A DNA stretch of 6,140 bases, taken from positions 1 through 6,140 of the forward strand of contig CAYFHQ010000157.1 in NCBI GenBank assembly GCA_964342805.1. The letters run 5' to 3'. Below are positions 1 to 4,570 of this stretch, piece after piece. The notes below the pieces were generated by a model that was not told where the DNA came from, did no database searches, and saw only the letters and a list, made by a program, of their open reading frames with translations. The position numbers and the translations under genes were made by a program. Position 1 is the stretch's first letter. Every line of letters begins with the position of its first letter. Origin of the DNA: CAYFHQ01 sp964342805. GTDB taxonomy: Bacteria > Bacillota > Clostridia > Peptostreptococcales > Acidaminobacteraceae.

Positions 1-50
1 GTCAACAAAACGAAAGGAGAGTATGACATTTGCTTCTGTATTGATCATAC

Positions 51-68
51 AAGGATAATATGAACATG
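51..68 (+). promoter_or_regulatory. Ribosome binding site with two possible ATG starts
   Basis: AAGGA at 51-55 precedes ATG at 60 by 4 bases and ATG at 66 by 10 bases. Neither spacing is ideal. The second start would give a protein beginning MKKW, a typical signal-peptide N-terminus, so either may be used. In-frame stops at 24-26 and 42-44 rule out a start further upstream. The promoter probably lies outside the window, because no convincing -35/-10 pair was found in the first 59 bases. Confidence 0.5.
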
Positions 69-848
69 AAAAAATGGATCGTAGGCGCAATGGCATTGGC
101 ACTGGTAGCAGGTTCGGTAATGTCCACAGCAACTTTTGCAGATGTTACGGTAAATGACGTGAGTGAGCGGCCCGCTCGGACCCAGCAAAAGGGTGGCGGT
201 CGTCTGGAAGAACTCATTCAGGAATACTACCCAGAAGCTCAGGATAGATTTGACGCTCTGGAAACAGAGATGGAAGGCCTTCGGGACCAGCTTAAAGAAC
301 AGTTTGGCGACCGCACAAGTGGTCTAGGTGACAAGGTCAAGGGCATGATGGGCCAAAGAGGTGGCCGTGGTGGCCGAGGTCAAAAAGTAGGCATGGACAG
401 CGTGATCGAGCTGACGGATGACCAAAAGGTCATTCTGGAAGACCACCATGCGGCTAAAAAGGCTGAAATGGAAGCCCTCAAAGAATCTGGTGAAAAGCCT
501 GAACGTCCAACAGAAGAAGAACGCCAAGCAGACCGTGACGCCCTTTTTGCCAAGCTTAACCTAACCGACGAGCAAACAGCCCAGTTGGATGCCCACAAGG
601 CAGAAATGGAAGCCAAGCGTGCAGAAATGGAAGCCAAGCGTGCAGAAATGGAAGCTGCCCGTGAAAATGGTGAAAAACCTGAAGGTCTTGAAGGCAAGGG
701 CGGACGTGGATTGAAGTCCATGGGTTCCCGTGGTGAAAAGCCCCGGATCGACCTCACGGACGCTGACGCAGTAAAGGCCCACATTGACGAGGCCCTAACC
801 AAGATGGAAGAACACATTAGCCAGCTTAAGGAAAAACTTGCTGAATAA
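60..848 (+). CDS. Secreted LTxxQ-motif (Spy/CpxP-like) helical protein
   Basis: This 262-residue protein is predicted to be exported. A Lys-Lys start, a hydrophobic core (about residues 7-21) and a likely cleavage site after Ala27 (TFA|D) form a signal peptide. There is no lipobox, sorting signal or later membrane segment, so it is probably released or loosely wall-associated. The mature part has no cysteine and is rich in Glu, Lys, Arg, Ala and Met. In order it holds a predicted helix (about 48-82), a Gly/Arg-rich linker with RGG-like repeats (98-108), LTDDQ (118-122), LTDEQ (168-172), three heptads (181-201), a second Gly-rich linker (212-224) and a C-terminal helix (235-262). Paired LTxxQ motifs are the signature of the Spy/CpxP envelope-stress chaperones of Gram-negative bacteria; membership here is inferred from motifs only. 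It is a single gene closed by a terminator and resembles the protein at 2897-3631. The start could be Met1 or Met3. The molecular function is unknown. Confidence 0.85.
   Translation: MNMKKWIVGAMALALVAGSVMSTATFADVTVNDVSERPARTQQKGGGRLEELIQEYYPEAQDRFDALETEMEGLRDQLKEQFGDRTSGLGDKVKGMMGQRGGRGGRGQKVGMDSVIELTDDQKVILEDHHAAKKAEMEALKESGEKPERPTEEERQADRDALFAKLNLTDEQTAQLDAHKAEMEAKRAEMEAKRAEMEAARENGEKPEGLEGKGGRGLKSMGSRGEKPRIDLTDADAVKAHIDEALTKMEEHISQLKEKLAE
600..662 (+). repeat. Three tandem 21-bp units encoding heptads
   Basis: Units lie at 600-620, 621-641 and 642-662. The first two are identical and the third differs only near its 3' end. Each encodes one heptad (AEMEAKR, AEMEAKR, AEMEAAR; residues 181-201). 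The perfect copy points to recent slippage or unequal exchange that lengthened the predicted helix by whole heptads without shifting the frame. Copy number may vary between strains. Confidence 0.9.
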
Positions 849-867
849 TATGCACTCACTCACACAG

Positions 868-905
868 GAAAAGCCACTCCAGACATTGGAGTGGCTTTTC
901 TTCGT
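868..905 (+). terminator. Rho-independent terminator after the first secreted protein gene
   Basis: A 13-bp perfect stem pairs 868-880 with 888-900 (GAAAAGCCACTCC with GGAGTGGCTTTTC) around a 7-base loop. The right arm carries the T-run (896-899). The A-run on the left arm means it could also stop transcription from the other strand. It starts 19 bases after the stop codon and isolates the gene from the downstream operon. Confidence 0.88.
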
Positions 906-927
906 ATACCCGGCCCTATAAAATTCT

Positions 928-1006
928 TTGATACAAAAGTCACAGTAATAAAATGTAGCAAATGGAGACCATTCCAGTCTATAAAGGTTATAATGTACCT
1001 ATAAAG
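928..1006 (+). promoter_or_regulatory. Putative promoter region of the desulfurase-deformylase operon
   Basis: A perfect -10 hexamer TATAAT lies at 989-994, 26 bases before the ATG, but no good -35 stands 16-18 bases upstream of it. A second possible promoter is TTGATA (928-933) with TAAAAT (949-954) at a short 15-base spacing. The direct repeat CTATAAAG occurs at 979-986 and 999-1006, exactly 20 bases apart and flanking the -10; a related CTATAAAA is at 916-923. A weak -35 plus repeats on one face of the helix could mean an activator or repressor site, but no regulator can be named. Confidence 0.45.
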
Positions 1007-1020
1007 TACTGGAGGTACCC

Positions 1021-2166
1021 ATGATTTATTTGGATAACGGCGCAACGTCCTTCCCCAAGGCACCGGGGATTGGGGCGAAGATCGCTGAATATATTGAAAC
1101 AATTGGTGCCAGCGTTGGTCGAGGCCACTATAAAGAGTCCTTCCAAGCGGAAATGATTGTCTATGAAACCCGGGAAAAACTCATGAACCTGCTGGGTGCA
1201 CCGGACACTCGAAATGTCATTTTCACTAGAAACATAACAGAAAGCATGAATGTCCTCCTTTTTGGTTTTCTAAAGGAGGGTGACCACGTGATCGTGTCGG
1301 AGGTGGAACACAATGCCACCATGCGGCCCCTTGTAGAGCTTGAAAATAGGGGCATAACCTTCACCCGTGTACCCATTGAGCCAGACGGCCAGGTACTGGA
1401 AAGCCATTTACAAGATGCGCTCCAGACCAACACAAAACTGATCGCCATGACCCACGCGTCCAACGTGTCGGGTGCCCTGCTACAGCTGGGTCCTGTAGGC
1501 GCATTTGCCAAGGCCAACAACCTACGTTTTATTGTTGACGCTGCCCAAACTGCGGGCGTTCTACCGGTCAAGATGGCCGACCTTCATGCGGACGCCATCG
1601 CCTTTACAGGCCACAAGAGTCTTCTGGGGCCTCAAGGCATTGGTGGTTTTATCATCACCGACGACTTTGCTGACCAGGTCAAACCCTTGATCCATGGGGG
1701 AACTGGGTCCAAGTCAGAGTCAGAAGTCCAGCCCAATATTATGCCGGACAAGTTCGAAGCAGGTACACCCAATATTCCTGGTATTGTGGGACTCCATGCC
1801 TCCCTTACCTATATAGAAGAAGAGGGAATGGACAAAATTCATGCAAAGGAGATGGCCCTAACCGTAAAACTCATGGAAGGGTTGAAGGACATTTCGGGCG
1901 TGCGCATCATTGGCCCCATGGACCCTGACCACCGGACAGCAGTGGTTTCCTTCGATTGTTTAGAGGAGGACAATGCCCTGGTGAGTCACACCCTGGCTTC
2001 TACCTATGATATTCGCAACAGGTGCGGCCTCCATTGTGCCCCCAATACCCATAAGTTCTACGGTACCTACCCCCAGGGGTCCGTACGGTTGAGTGTGGGC
2101 TACTTTAACACGGAAGACCATATTGAAAAAGCCATCGAAGCGGTGAAAACCATTCTGAAAGGATAG
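1021..2166 (+). CDS. Cysteine desulfurase-like class V aminotransferase
   Basis: This 381-residue PLP enzyme belongs to the NifS/SufS-like class V aminotransferases, which take sulfur from L-cysteine as a persulfide and release alanine. The N-terminus (YLDNGATSFPK, residues 3-13) is the family hallmark. Other landmarks are His97 in EVEHN, Asn148 in SNVSG, Asp173 in VDAAQ (contacts the PLP ring nitrogen), and Lys199 in TGHKSLLGPQG, the expected Schiff-base lysine. RCGLHCAP (334-341) holds Cys339, which aligns with the persulfide cysteine of SufS-type enzymes, plus an additional Cys335. Length is normal for the subgroup often annotated as 'cysteine desulfurase family protein'. The start follows GGAGG (1011-1015) by 5 bases. 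No scaffold or SUF partner gene is nearby, so its role could be sulfur donation for a specific pathway, or cysteine or selenocysteine breakdown, rather than general Fe-S assembly. The downstream gene is co-transcribed. Confidence 0.92.
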   Translation: MIYLDNGATSFPKAPGIGAKIAEYIETIGASVGRGHYKESFQAEMIVYETREKLMNLLGAPDTRNVIFTRNITESMNVLLFGFLKEGDHVIVSEVEHNATMRPLVELENRGITFTRVPIEPDGQVLESHLQDALQTNTKLIAMTHASNVSGALLQLGPVGAFAKANNLRFIVDAAQTAGVLPVKMADLHADAIAFTGHKSLLGPQGIGGFIITDDFADQVKPLIHGGTGSKSESEVQPNIMPDKFEAGTPNIPGIVGLHASLTYIEEEGMDKIHAKEMALTVKLMEGLKDISGVRIIGPMDPDHRTAVVSFDCLEEDNALVSHTLASTYDIRNRCGLHCAPNTHKFYGTYPQGSVRLSVGYFNTEDHIEKAIEAVKTILKG

Positions 2167-2172
2167 GCCATG
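2158..2172 (+). promoter_or_regulatory. Ribosome binding site inside the end of the upstream gene
   Basis: AAAGGA (2158-2163) is formed by the last two sense codons of the desulfurase-like gene and stands 6 bases before the ATG at 2170. Only three bases separate the stop codon from that ATG, so ribosomes ending the first gene can start the second: probable translational coupling. Confidence 0.75.
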
Positions 2173-2658
2173 GCCATTAGAGAGATTTTGATGCTTGGAG
2201 ACGAGCGGCTTTATGAGGTAAGCGAAGTCATTAGAGACAGGGAAAAAATCCAGCAAGTGGCGGCTGATTTAAGGGACACCATGGCCCACTTTGTTGAGGA
2301 AAAAGGCTTTGGCCGGGCCATTGCTGCCCCGCAAATTGGGGAGGCCGTCCGTATGATTTATATGAACATAGAGGGCAAGGAAACCGTCTTTGTTAATCCA
2401 GAGATTGTCCATAAGAGTCAGGAGACATTTTGGATGTGGGATGACTGCATGAGTTTTCCTGGTCTTGAAGTCCACCTGCAACGGCATGGGTCCATTACCG
2501 TGACCTATGAGGACCTGGAAGGAAAGCCCCATGAAGAGACCTTCACCGGCGACAAGTCGGAACTCTTCCAGCATGAGTTTGACCATTTGAATGGGATTCT
2601 TGCAACCAGTCATGTTCGGTCTTCTAAGGACATGCAAATGAATTTGGATAAGATGTAG
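2170..2658 (+). CDS. def: Peptide deformylase, divergent motif 2
   Basis: This 162-residue protein is a metal-dependent peptide deformylase, the cytoplasmic enzyme that removes the formyl group from the N-terminal methionine of new proteins. Motif 1 is GFGRAIAAPQIG (46-57), with Gln55 matching the conserved glutamine. Motif 3 is QHEFDHLNG (134-142), giving metal ligands His135 and His139 and catalytic Glu136. Motif 2, usually EGCLS, reads DDCMS (91-95): the metal ligand Cys93 is kept, but Glu, Gly and Leu are changed. The early LGDERL (9-14) matches the usual DxxLR region without its Arg. All catalytic residues are present, so activity is likely, but the altered motif 2 suggests a secondary deformylase, perhaps with a different substrate preference. 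It is coupled to the upstream aminotransferase gene and ends at a terminator. No fmt gene, the common partner of the housekeeping def, is in view. Confidence 0.9.
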   Translation: MAIREILMLGDERLYEVSEVIRDREKIQQVAADLRDTMAHFVEEKGFGRAIAAPQIGEAVRMIYMNIEGKETVFVNPEIVHKSQETFWMWDDCMSFPGLEVHLQRHGSITVTYEDLEGKPHEETFTGDKSELFQHEFDHLNGILATSHVRSSKDMQMNLDKM

Positions 2659-2669
2659 AATGAATGGTG

Positions 2670-2705
2670 AGCGGTTAAGTGTGATAGGCACTTGACCGCT
2701 TTTTT
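2670..2705 (+). terminator. Rho-independent terminator after the deformylase gene
   Basis: A 12-bp stem (2670-2681 with 2689-2700, one G-T wobble) closes a 7-base loop and is followed by a run of T to 2705. It starts 11 bases after the deformylase stop codon and marks the end of the operon. Confidence 0.92.
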
Positions 2706-2719
2706 CGTGCTCCTTTCCC

Positions 2720-2802
2720 CTATCCACACCCAACCTGTGACCATGTGGATAAGTCAAAAACCAAAAAAATAGCCTTTCCACACTTTTTACACATTTTCCA
2801 CA
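2720..2802. promoter_or_regulatory. Cluster of DnaA-box-like 9-mers
   Basis: Compared with the DnaA box TTATCCACA, the minus strand of 2744-2752 is a perfect match (TGTGGATAA as written). One-mismatch matches lie at 2720-2728 (CTATCCACA) and 2794-2802 (TTTTCCACA). Two-mismatch matches lie at 2774-2782 (CTTTCCACA) and 2785-2793 (TTTTACACA). Five sites within 83 bases is far above chance for a 9-mer. The genes around are not dnaA, dnaN, rpmH or other usual origin neighbours. The cluster may titrate DnaA, regulate the downstream gene, or be an origin element. Another reading is a pair of TTTCCACA repeats (2775-2782 and 2795-2802) spaced 20 bases for an unrelated regulator. Confidence 0.45.
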
Positions 2803-2809
2803 TGAAGCT

Positions 2810-2838
2810 CTTACAAGTGGATCGTATTCTTATATCAA
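2810..2838 (+). promoter_or_regulatory. Weak candidate promoter for the second secreted protein gene
   Basis: CTTACA (2810-2815) and TATCAA (2833-2838) each match four of six consensus bases at a 17-base spacing. Use of this promoter would give a leader of about 50 bases. It lies just downstream of the TTTCCACA repeats, a position where a bound activator could help. Other weak pairs exist, so the exact hexamers are uncertain. Confidence 0.25.
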
Positions 2839-2896
2839 CAACAAGTTAAGCAAACAATCAACCGGAAAACATACGATTCCATAGGAGGAAAATACA

Positions 2897-3631
2897 ATGA
2901 TGAAAAAAGTGATGAGTGGCCTAGTGGCAAGTGCAATGATCGCAACAAGTTTAATGGGTACCGCTGTATTTGCAGACACAGAAAGTGTAACACCAGAGCA
3001 AAACAACCCATTCCGTACAGGTGTTGAGCGGGTTCAAAAGGAAAAGCAGTCCCTTGACTCTTTGTTTGAAACATATGCGCCAGAGTACCTGGACCAATGG
3101 AATGACATTAAGTCACAAAGTACAGATATCAAGGACCAGTTGAAGGAACTCAAGGGTGAGCGTGAAGCCAACAAAGAAGCTACTCAAGCAGATCGTGAAG
3201 CACAAAGAGAAGCGAAAAAAGCCGAGTGGGAAACCATCAAGGCAGACATTCTTGGCGGATTTGATGTTTCAAGAGAAGACCTTGCGGGCATGACTGACGA
3301 GCAAAAAGAAGAGATTAAGTCCCAGCGTGAAGGTATCCGAAGCCAGCTTCAGGCCAAGCGAGAAGAACTCATGGGTAAGAAGGAAGACCGCACAGGTAGC
3401 CGTGAAGAGCGAATGGCAGAGCGGGAAGCCCTAAGAGCAGAACGTAAGGCACAAATGGAAGCAAAAAAAGCAGAAGCCAAGTCCTTCCGTGAAACCCTAA
3501 AGGCTGCTGTAGAAGCAGAAGACGCTGACGCAATCCATGACCTTCTAGTTCAAATGGTCAACAGTGCTCAGGAAAAACTAGACAACCTGCAAGACCGTCT
3601 GGCGACAGCTCTTGAAAATGCAACCCAGTAA
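2897..3631 (+). CDS. Secreted charged helical protein, paralogue of 60-848
   Basis: This 244-residue protein is predicted to be secreted. The signal peptide has Lys3-Lys4, a hydrophobic stretch (about 6-24) and a likely cut after Ala26 (VFA|D). No anchor, lipobox or cysteine is present. The mature chain is nearly all charged helix: a first helix (about 48-88), a long Glu/Lys/Arg/Ala-rich stretch (88-117), a single LTxxQ-like motif MTDEQ (132-136), further helix rich in AER and MEAKK patterns (137-196), and a C-terminal helix (about 200-240). It shares landmarks in the same order with the protein at 60-848: LxxLxxxYxPE near the mature N-terminus, DQLKE, the TDEQ motif, and DADA followed by a terminal helix. 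It lacks the Gly/Arg-rich linkers. The two are probably old duplicates. The start follows AGGAGG (2883-2888) by 8 bases. Function is unknown; a Spy-like chaperone or binding role is an analogy only. Confidence 0.85.
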   Translation: MMKKVMSGLVASAMIATSLMGTAVFADTESVTPEQNNPFRTGVERVQKEKQSLDSLFETYAPEYLDQWNDIKSQSTDIKDQLKELKGEREANKEATQADREAQREAKKAEWETIKADILGGFDVSREDLAGMTDEQKEEIKSQREGIRSQLQAKREELMGKKEDRTGSREERMAEREALRAERKAQMEAKKAEAKSFRETLKAAVEAEDADAIHDLLVQMVNSAQEKLDNLQDRLATALENATQ

Positions 3632-3684
3632 GATGGATCAATCGGTATAGCTAACTTTATAGGGTTCCCCAAACCCACACACAT

Positions 3685-3726
3685 AACAAACAAGTCCCCT
3701 GCCGTTGGTTGGGGACTTGTTTGTTT
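3685..3726 (+). terminator. Strong Rho-independent terminator
   Basis: A 15-bp perfect stem pairs 3685-3699 with 3711-3725 around an 11-base loop. The core is CAAGTCCCC with GGGGACTTG, flanked by A-rich left and T-rich right extensions, so it may work in both directions. It ends the transcript of the secreted helical protein gene. Confidence 0.9.
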
Positions 3727-3776
3727 ATGCTGTTCCATAGAGGAAGTGGTCGGGTGGTTGGACTGGGTCGAGAGGT

Positions 3777-3805
3777 TTGACATGGAGAAAAATTGGAGGT
3801 ATACT
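3777..3805 (+). promoter_or_regulatory. Near-consensus sigma-A promoter of the TetR operon
   Basis: A perfect -35 TTGACA (3777-3782) is followed after exactly 17 bases by TATACT (3800-3805), five of six matches to the -10 consensus. The start of transcription should fall near 3811-3813, inside the palindrome next to it. This is the best promoter in the window, as expected for one held off by a repressor. Confidence 0.85.
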
Positions 3806-3807
3806 GA

Positions 3808-3827
3808 CGGTGACCAGGTGGTCACCG
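3808..3827. promoter_or_regulatory. Palindromic operator, probable TetR-family autoregulatory site
   Basis: CGGTGACCAGGTGGTCACCG is a perfect palindrome with 9-bp arms around a central GG. It begins two bases after the -10 and covers the predicted transcription start, so a bound dimer would block the polymerase. Its length and position are typical of TetR-family operators, and the TetR gene starts 14 bases further on. Binding by that protein is inferred. Transcribed, it could also fold into a hairpin, but there is no T-run, so it is not a terminator. Confidence 0.8.
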
Positions 3828-3841
3828 AAGGGAGTTAGACA

Positions 3842-4450
3842 ATGGAAGTTACATTTTTAAATATCAGTCAGGAAAAACAAAATCGTATTCGAACCGTTGC
3901 CATGGAAGAGTTTGCCACCCATGGCTACGAACAGGCTTCGACCAACCGCATAGTCAAAACACTGGGCGTGTCCAAGGGGAGTCTTTTTAAGTATTTCAGG
4001 ACCAAAGGCGTCTTGTACACCTACCTGGTTTCGTATGCAACGACTGCCTTGGTGGATCACTTGGAGACCCAAGTAACAGGCCCTCTATATGAGAAGGGTT
4101 TGACGAGTCTTTCCTGGCGTGAAAAGCTCTTGGCCTATGGCGAAGTGGAGCTACGTTACCTGCAAGCAGACCCTTTGACATACCGATTTTTCTATCGATT
4201 GGTCAAAGACATACGTCTTCCGGCCTTGCAGCCCATAAGTAAGCAGCTACAAGAGGAAGCTACTGCATATTTTCAACAAATGAATATCATACTGGACCTA
4301 CCACCCTTGCTGTTACACCATGTTGGCTTTGTGATCCAGGGTTACAATGAGCAGTTTTTCCATTTGCACGGGTTTGAAGGTTACACAGACGAAACCATTA
4401 CTAACTACCTGGATGGTATAAAGGCACATTTGGACTTGGTGAAGGATTAA
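3842..4450 (+). CDS. TetR/AcrR-family transcriptional regulator
   Basis: This 202-residue protein has the usual length and layout of a TetR-family repressor, which binds an operator as a dimer and lets go when a ligand occupies its C-terminal pocket. The N-terminal DNA-binding domain spans about residues 10-56: helix 1 (IRTVAMEEFATHGYE), then the helix-turn-helix around 31-52 with STNRIVKTLGVSKGSLFKYF, where GVSKGSLFKYF is the family's recognition-helix signature. Residues 60-202 form the variable ligand and dimer domain, rich in aromatic and Leu residues (YRFFYR, LPPLLLHH, YNEQFFH), which suits a hydrophobic ligand, though none can be named. The start follows AGGGAG (3829-3834) by 7 bases. 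A palindrome over its own promoter implies autoregulation. No terminator separates it from the hydrolase gene 120 bases later, so the two probably share a transcript and the regulator likely controls the enzyme. Confidence 0.93.
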   Translation: MEVTFLNISQEKQNRIRTVAMEEFATHGYEQASTNRIVKTLGVSKGSLFKYFRTKGVLYTYLVSYATTALVDHLETQVTGPLYEKGLTSLSWREKLLAYGEVELRYLQADPLTYRFFYRLVKDIRLPALQPISKQLQEEATAYFQQMNIILDLPPLLLHHVGFVIQGYNEQFFHLHGFEGYTDETITNYLDGIKAHLDLVKD

Positions 4451-4570
4451 TGGGTCAAGGACTAGGCAATGTTAGCGGAAGAATGCAGACGAGTGAAAAC
4501 TGTTGAGTGAACACAGTTAAATCATACAGGTGAGTGAGTAGAAGTAAGACTGTCCAAAGGAGGTAGGTTC
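4451..4570 (+). other. 120-base gap between regulator and hydrolase genes
   Basis: No terminator-like hairpin with a T-run and no convincing promoter was found, so read-through from the TetR promoter is likely. The gap holds GAGTGA three times (4491-4496, 4505-4510, 4532-4537) and an inverted repeat AACTGT (4498-4503) / ACAGTT (4513-4518) with a 9-base spacer. It ends in a strong ribosome binding site AAAGGAGGT (4556-4564), 6 bases before the next ATG. The inverted repeat does not resemble the operator at 3808-3827. Confidence 0.5.

Noticed and set aside
23..58. Eleven-codon leader peptide (MTFASVLIIQG) upstream of the first gene
   Set aside because: AAAGGAG (13-19) precedes its ATG by only 3 bases, and the peptide has no run of regulatory codons and no attenuator-like hairpin. 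The frame is open to the window edge, so it may equally be the end of an upstream gene. Too little to call.
380..859. Long open frame (159 codons) on the minus strand within the first secreted protein gene
   Set aside because: It lies wholly opposite a gene with a signal peptide, ribosome site and recognisable motifs. Its Ser/Arg-rich translation has no domain, and it reflects the codon pattern of the Glu/Lys/Ala-rich sense strand.
901..1020. A riboswitch or T-box in front of the desulfurase-like gene
   Set aside because: The candidate promoter at 989-994 leaves a leader of only about 20 bases, and no T-box sequence, long stem or terminator/antiterminator pair was found.
2269..2781. Minus-strand open frame of 170 codons across the deformylase gene
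   Set aside because: It is antisense to a clear deformylase, runs through that gene's terminator and has no plausible domain.
2706..2896. A full chromosomal origin of replication
   Set aside because: There is a DnaA-box cluster but no dnaA, dnaN, rpmH, parA or similar neighbour and no clear unwinding element with DnaA-trio repeats. It is reported as a cluster, not as oriC.
3662..3676. Small inverted repeat GGGTT/AACCC after the second secreted protein gene
   Set aside because: The 5-bp stem with a 5-base loop is too weak, and a 15-bp terminator follows directly.
3808..3827. Reading the CGGTGACC palindrome as a terminator
   Set aside because: It has no following T-run, sits between a strong promoter and a start codon, and is better explained as an operator.
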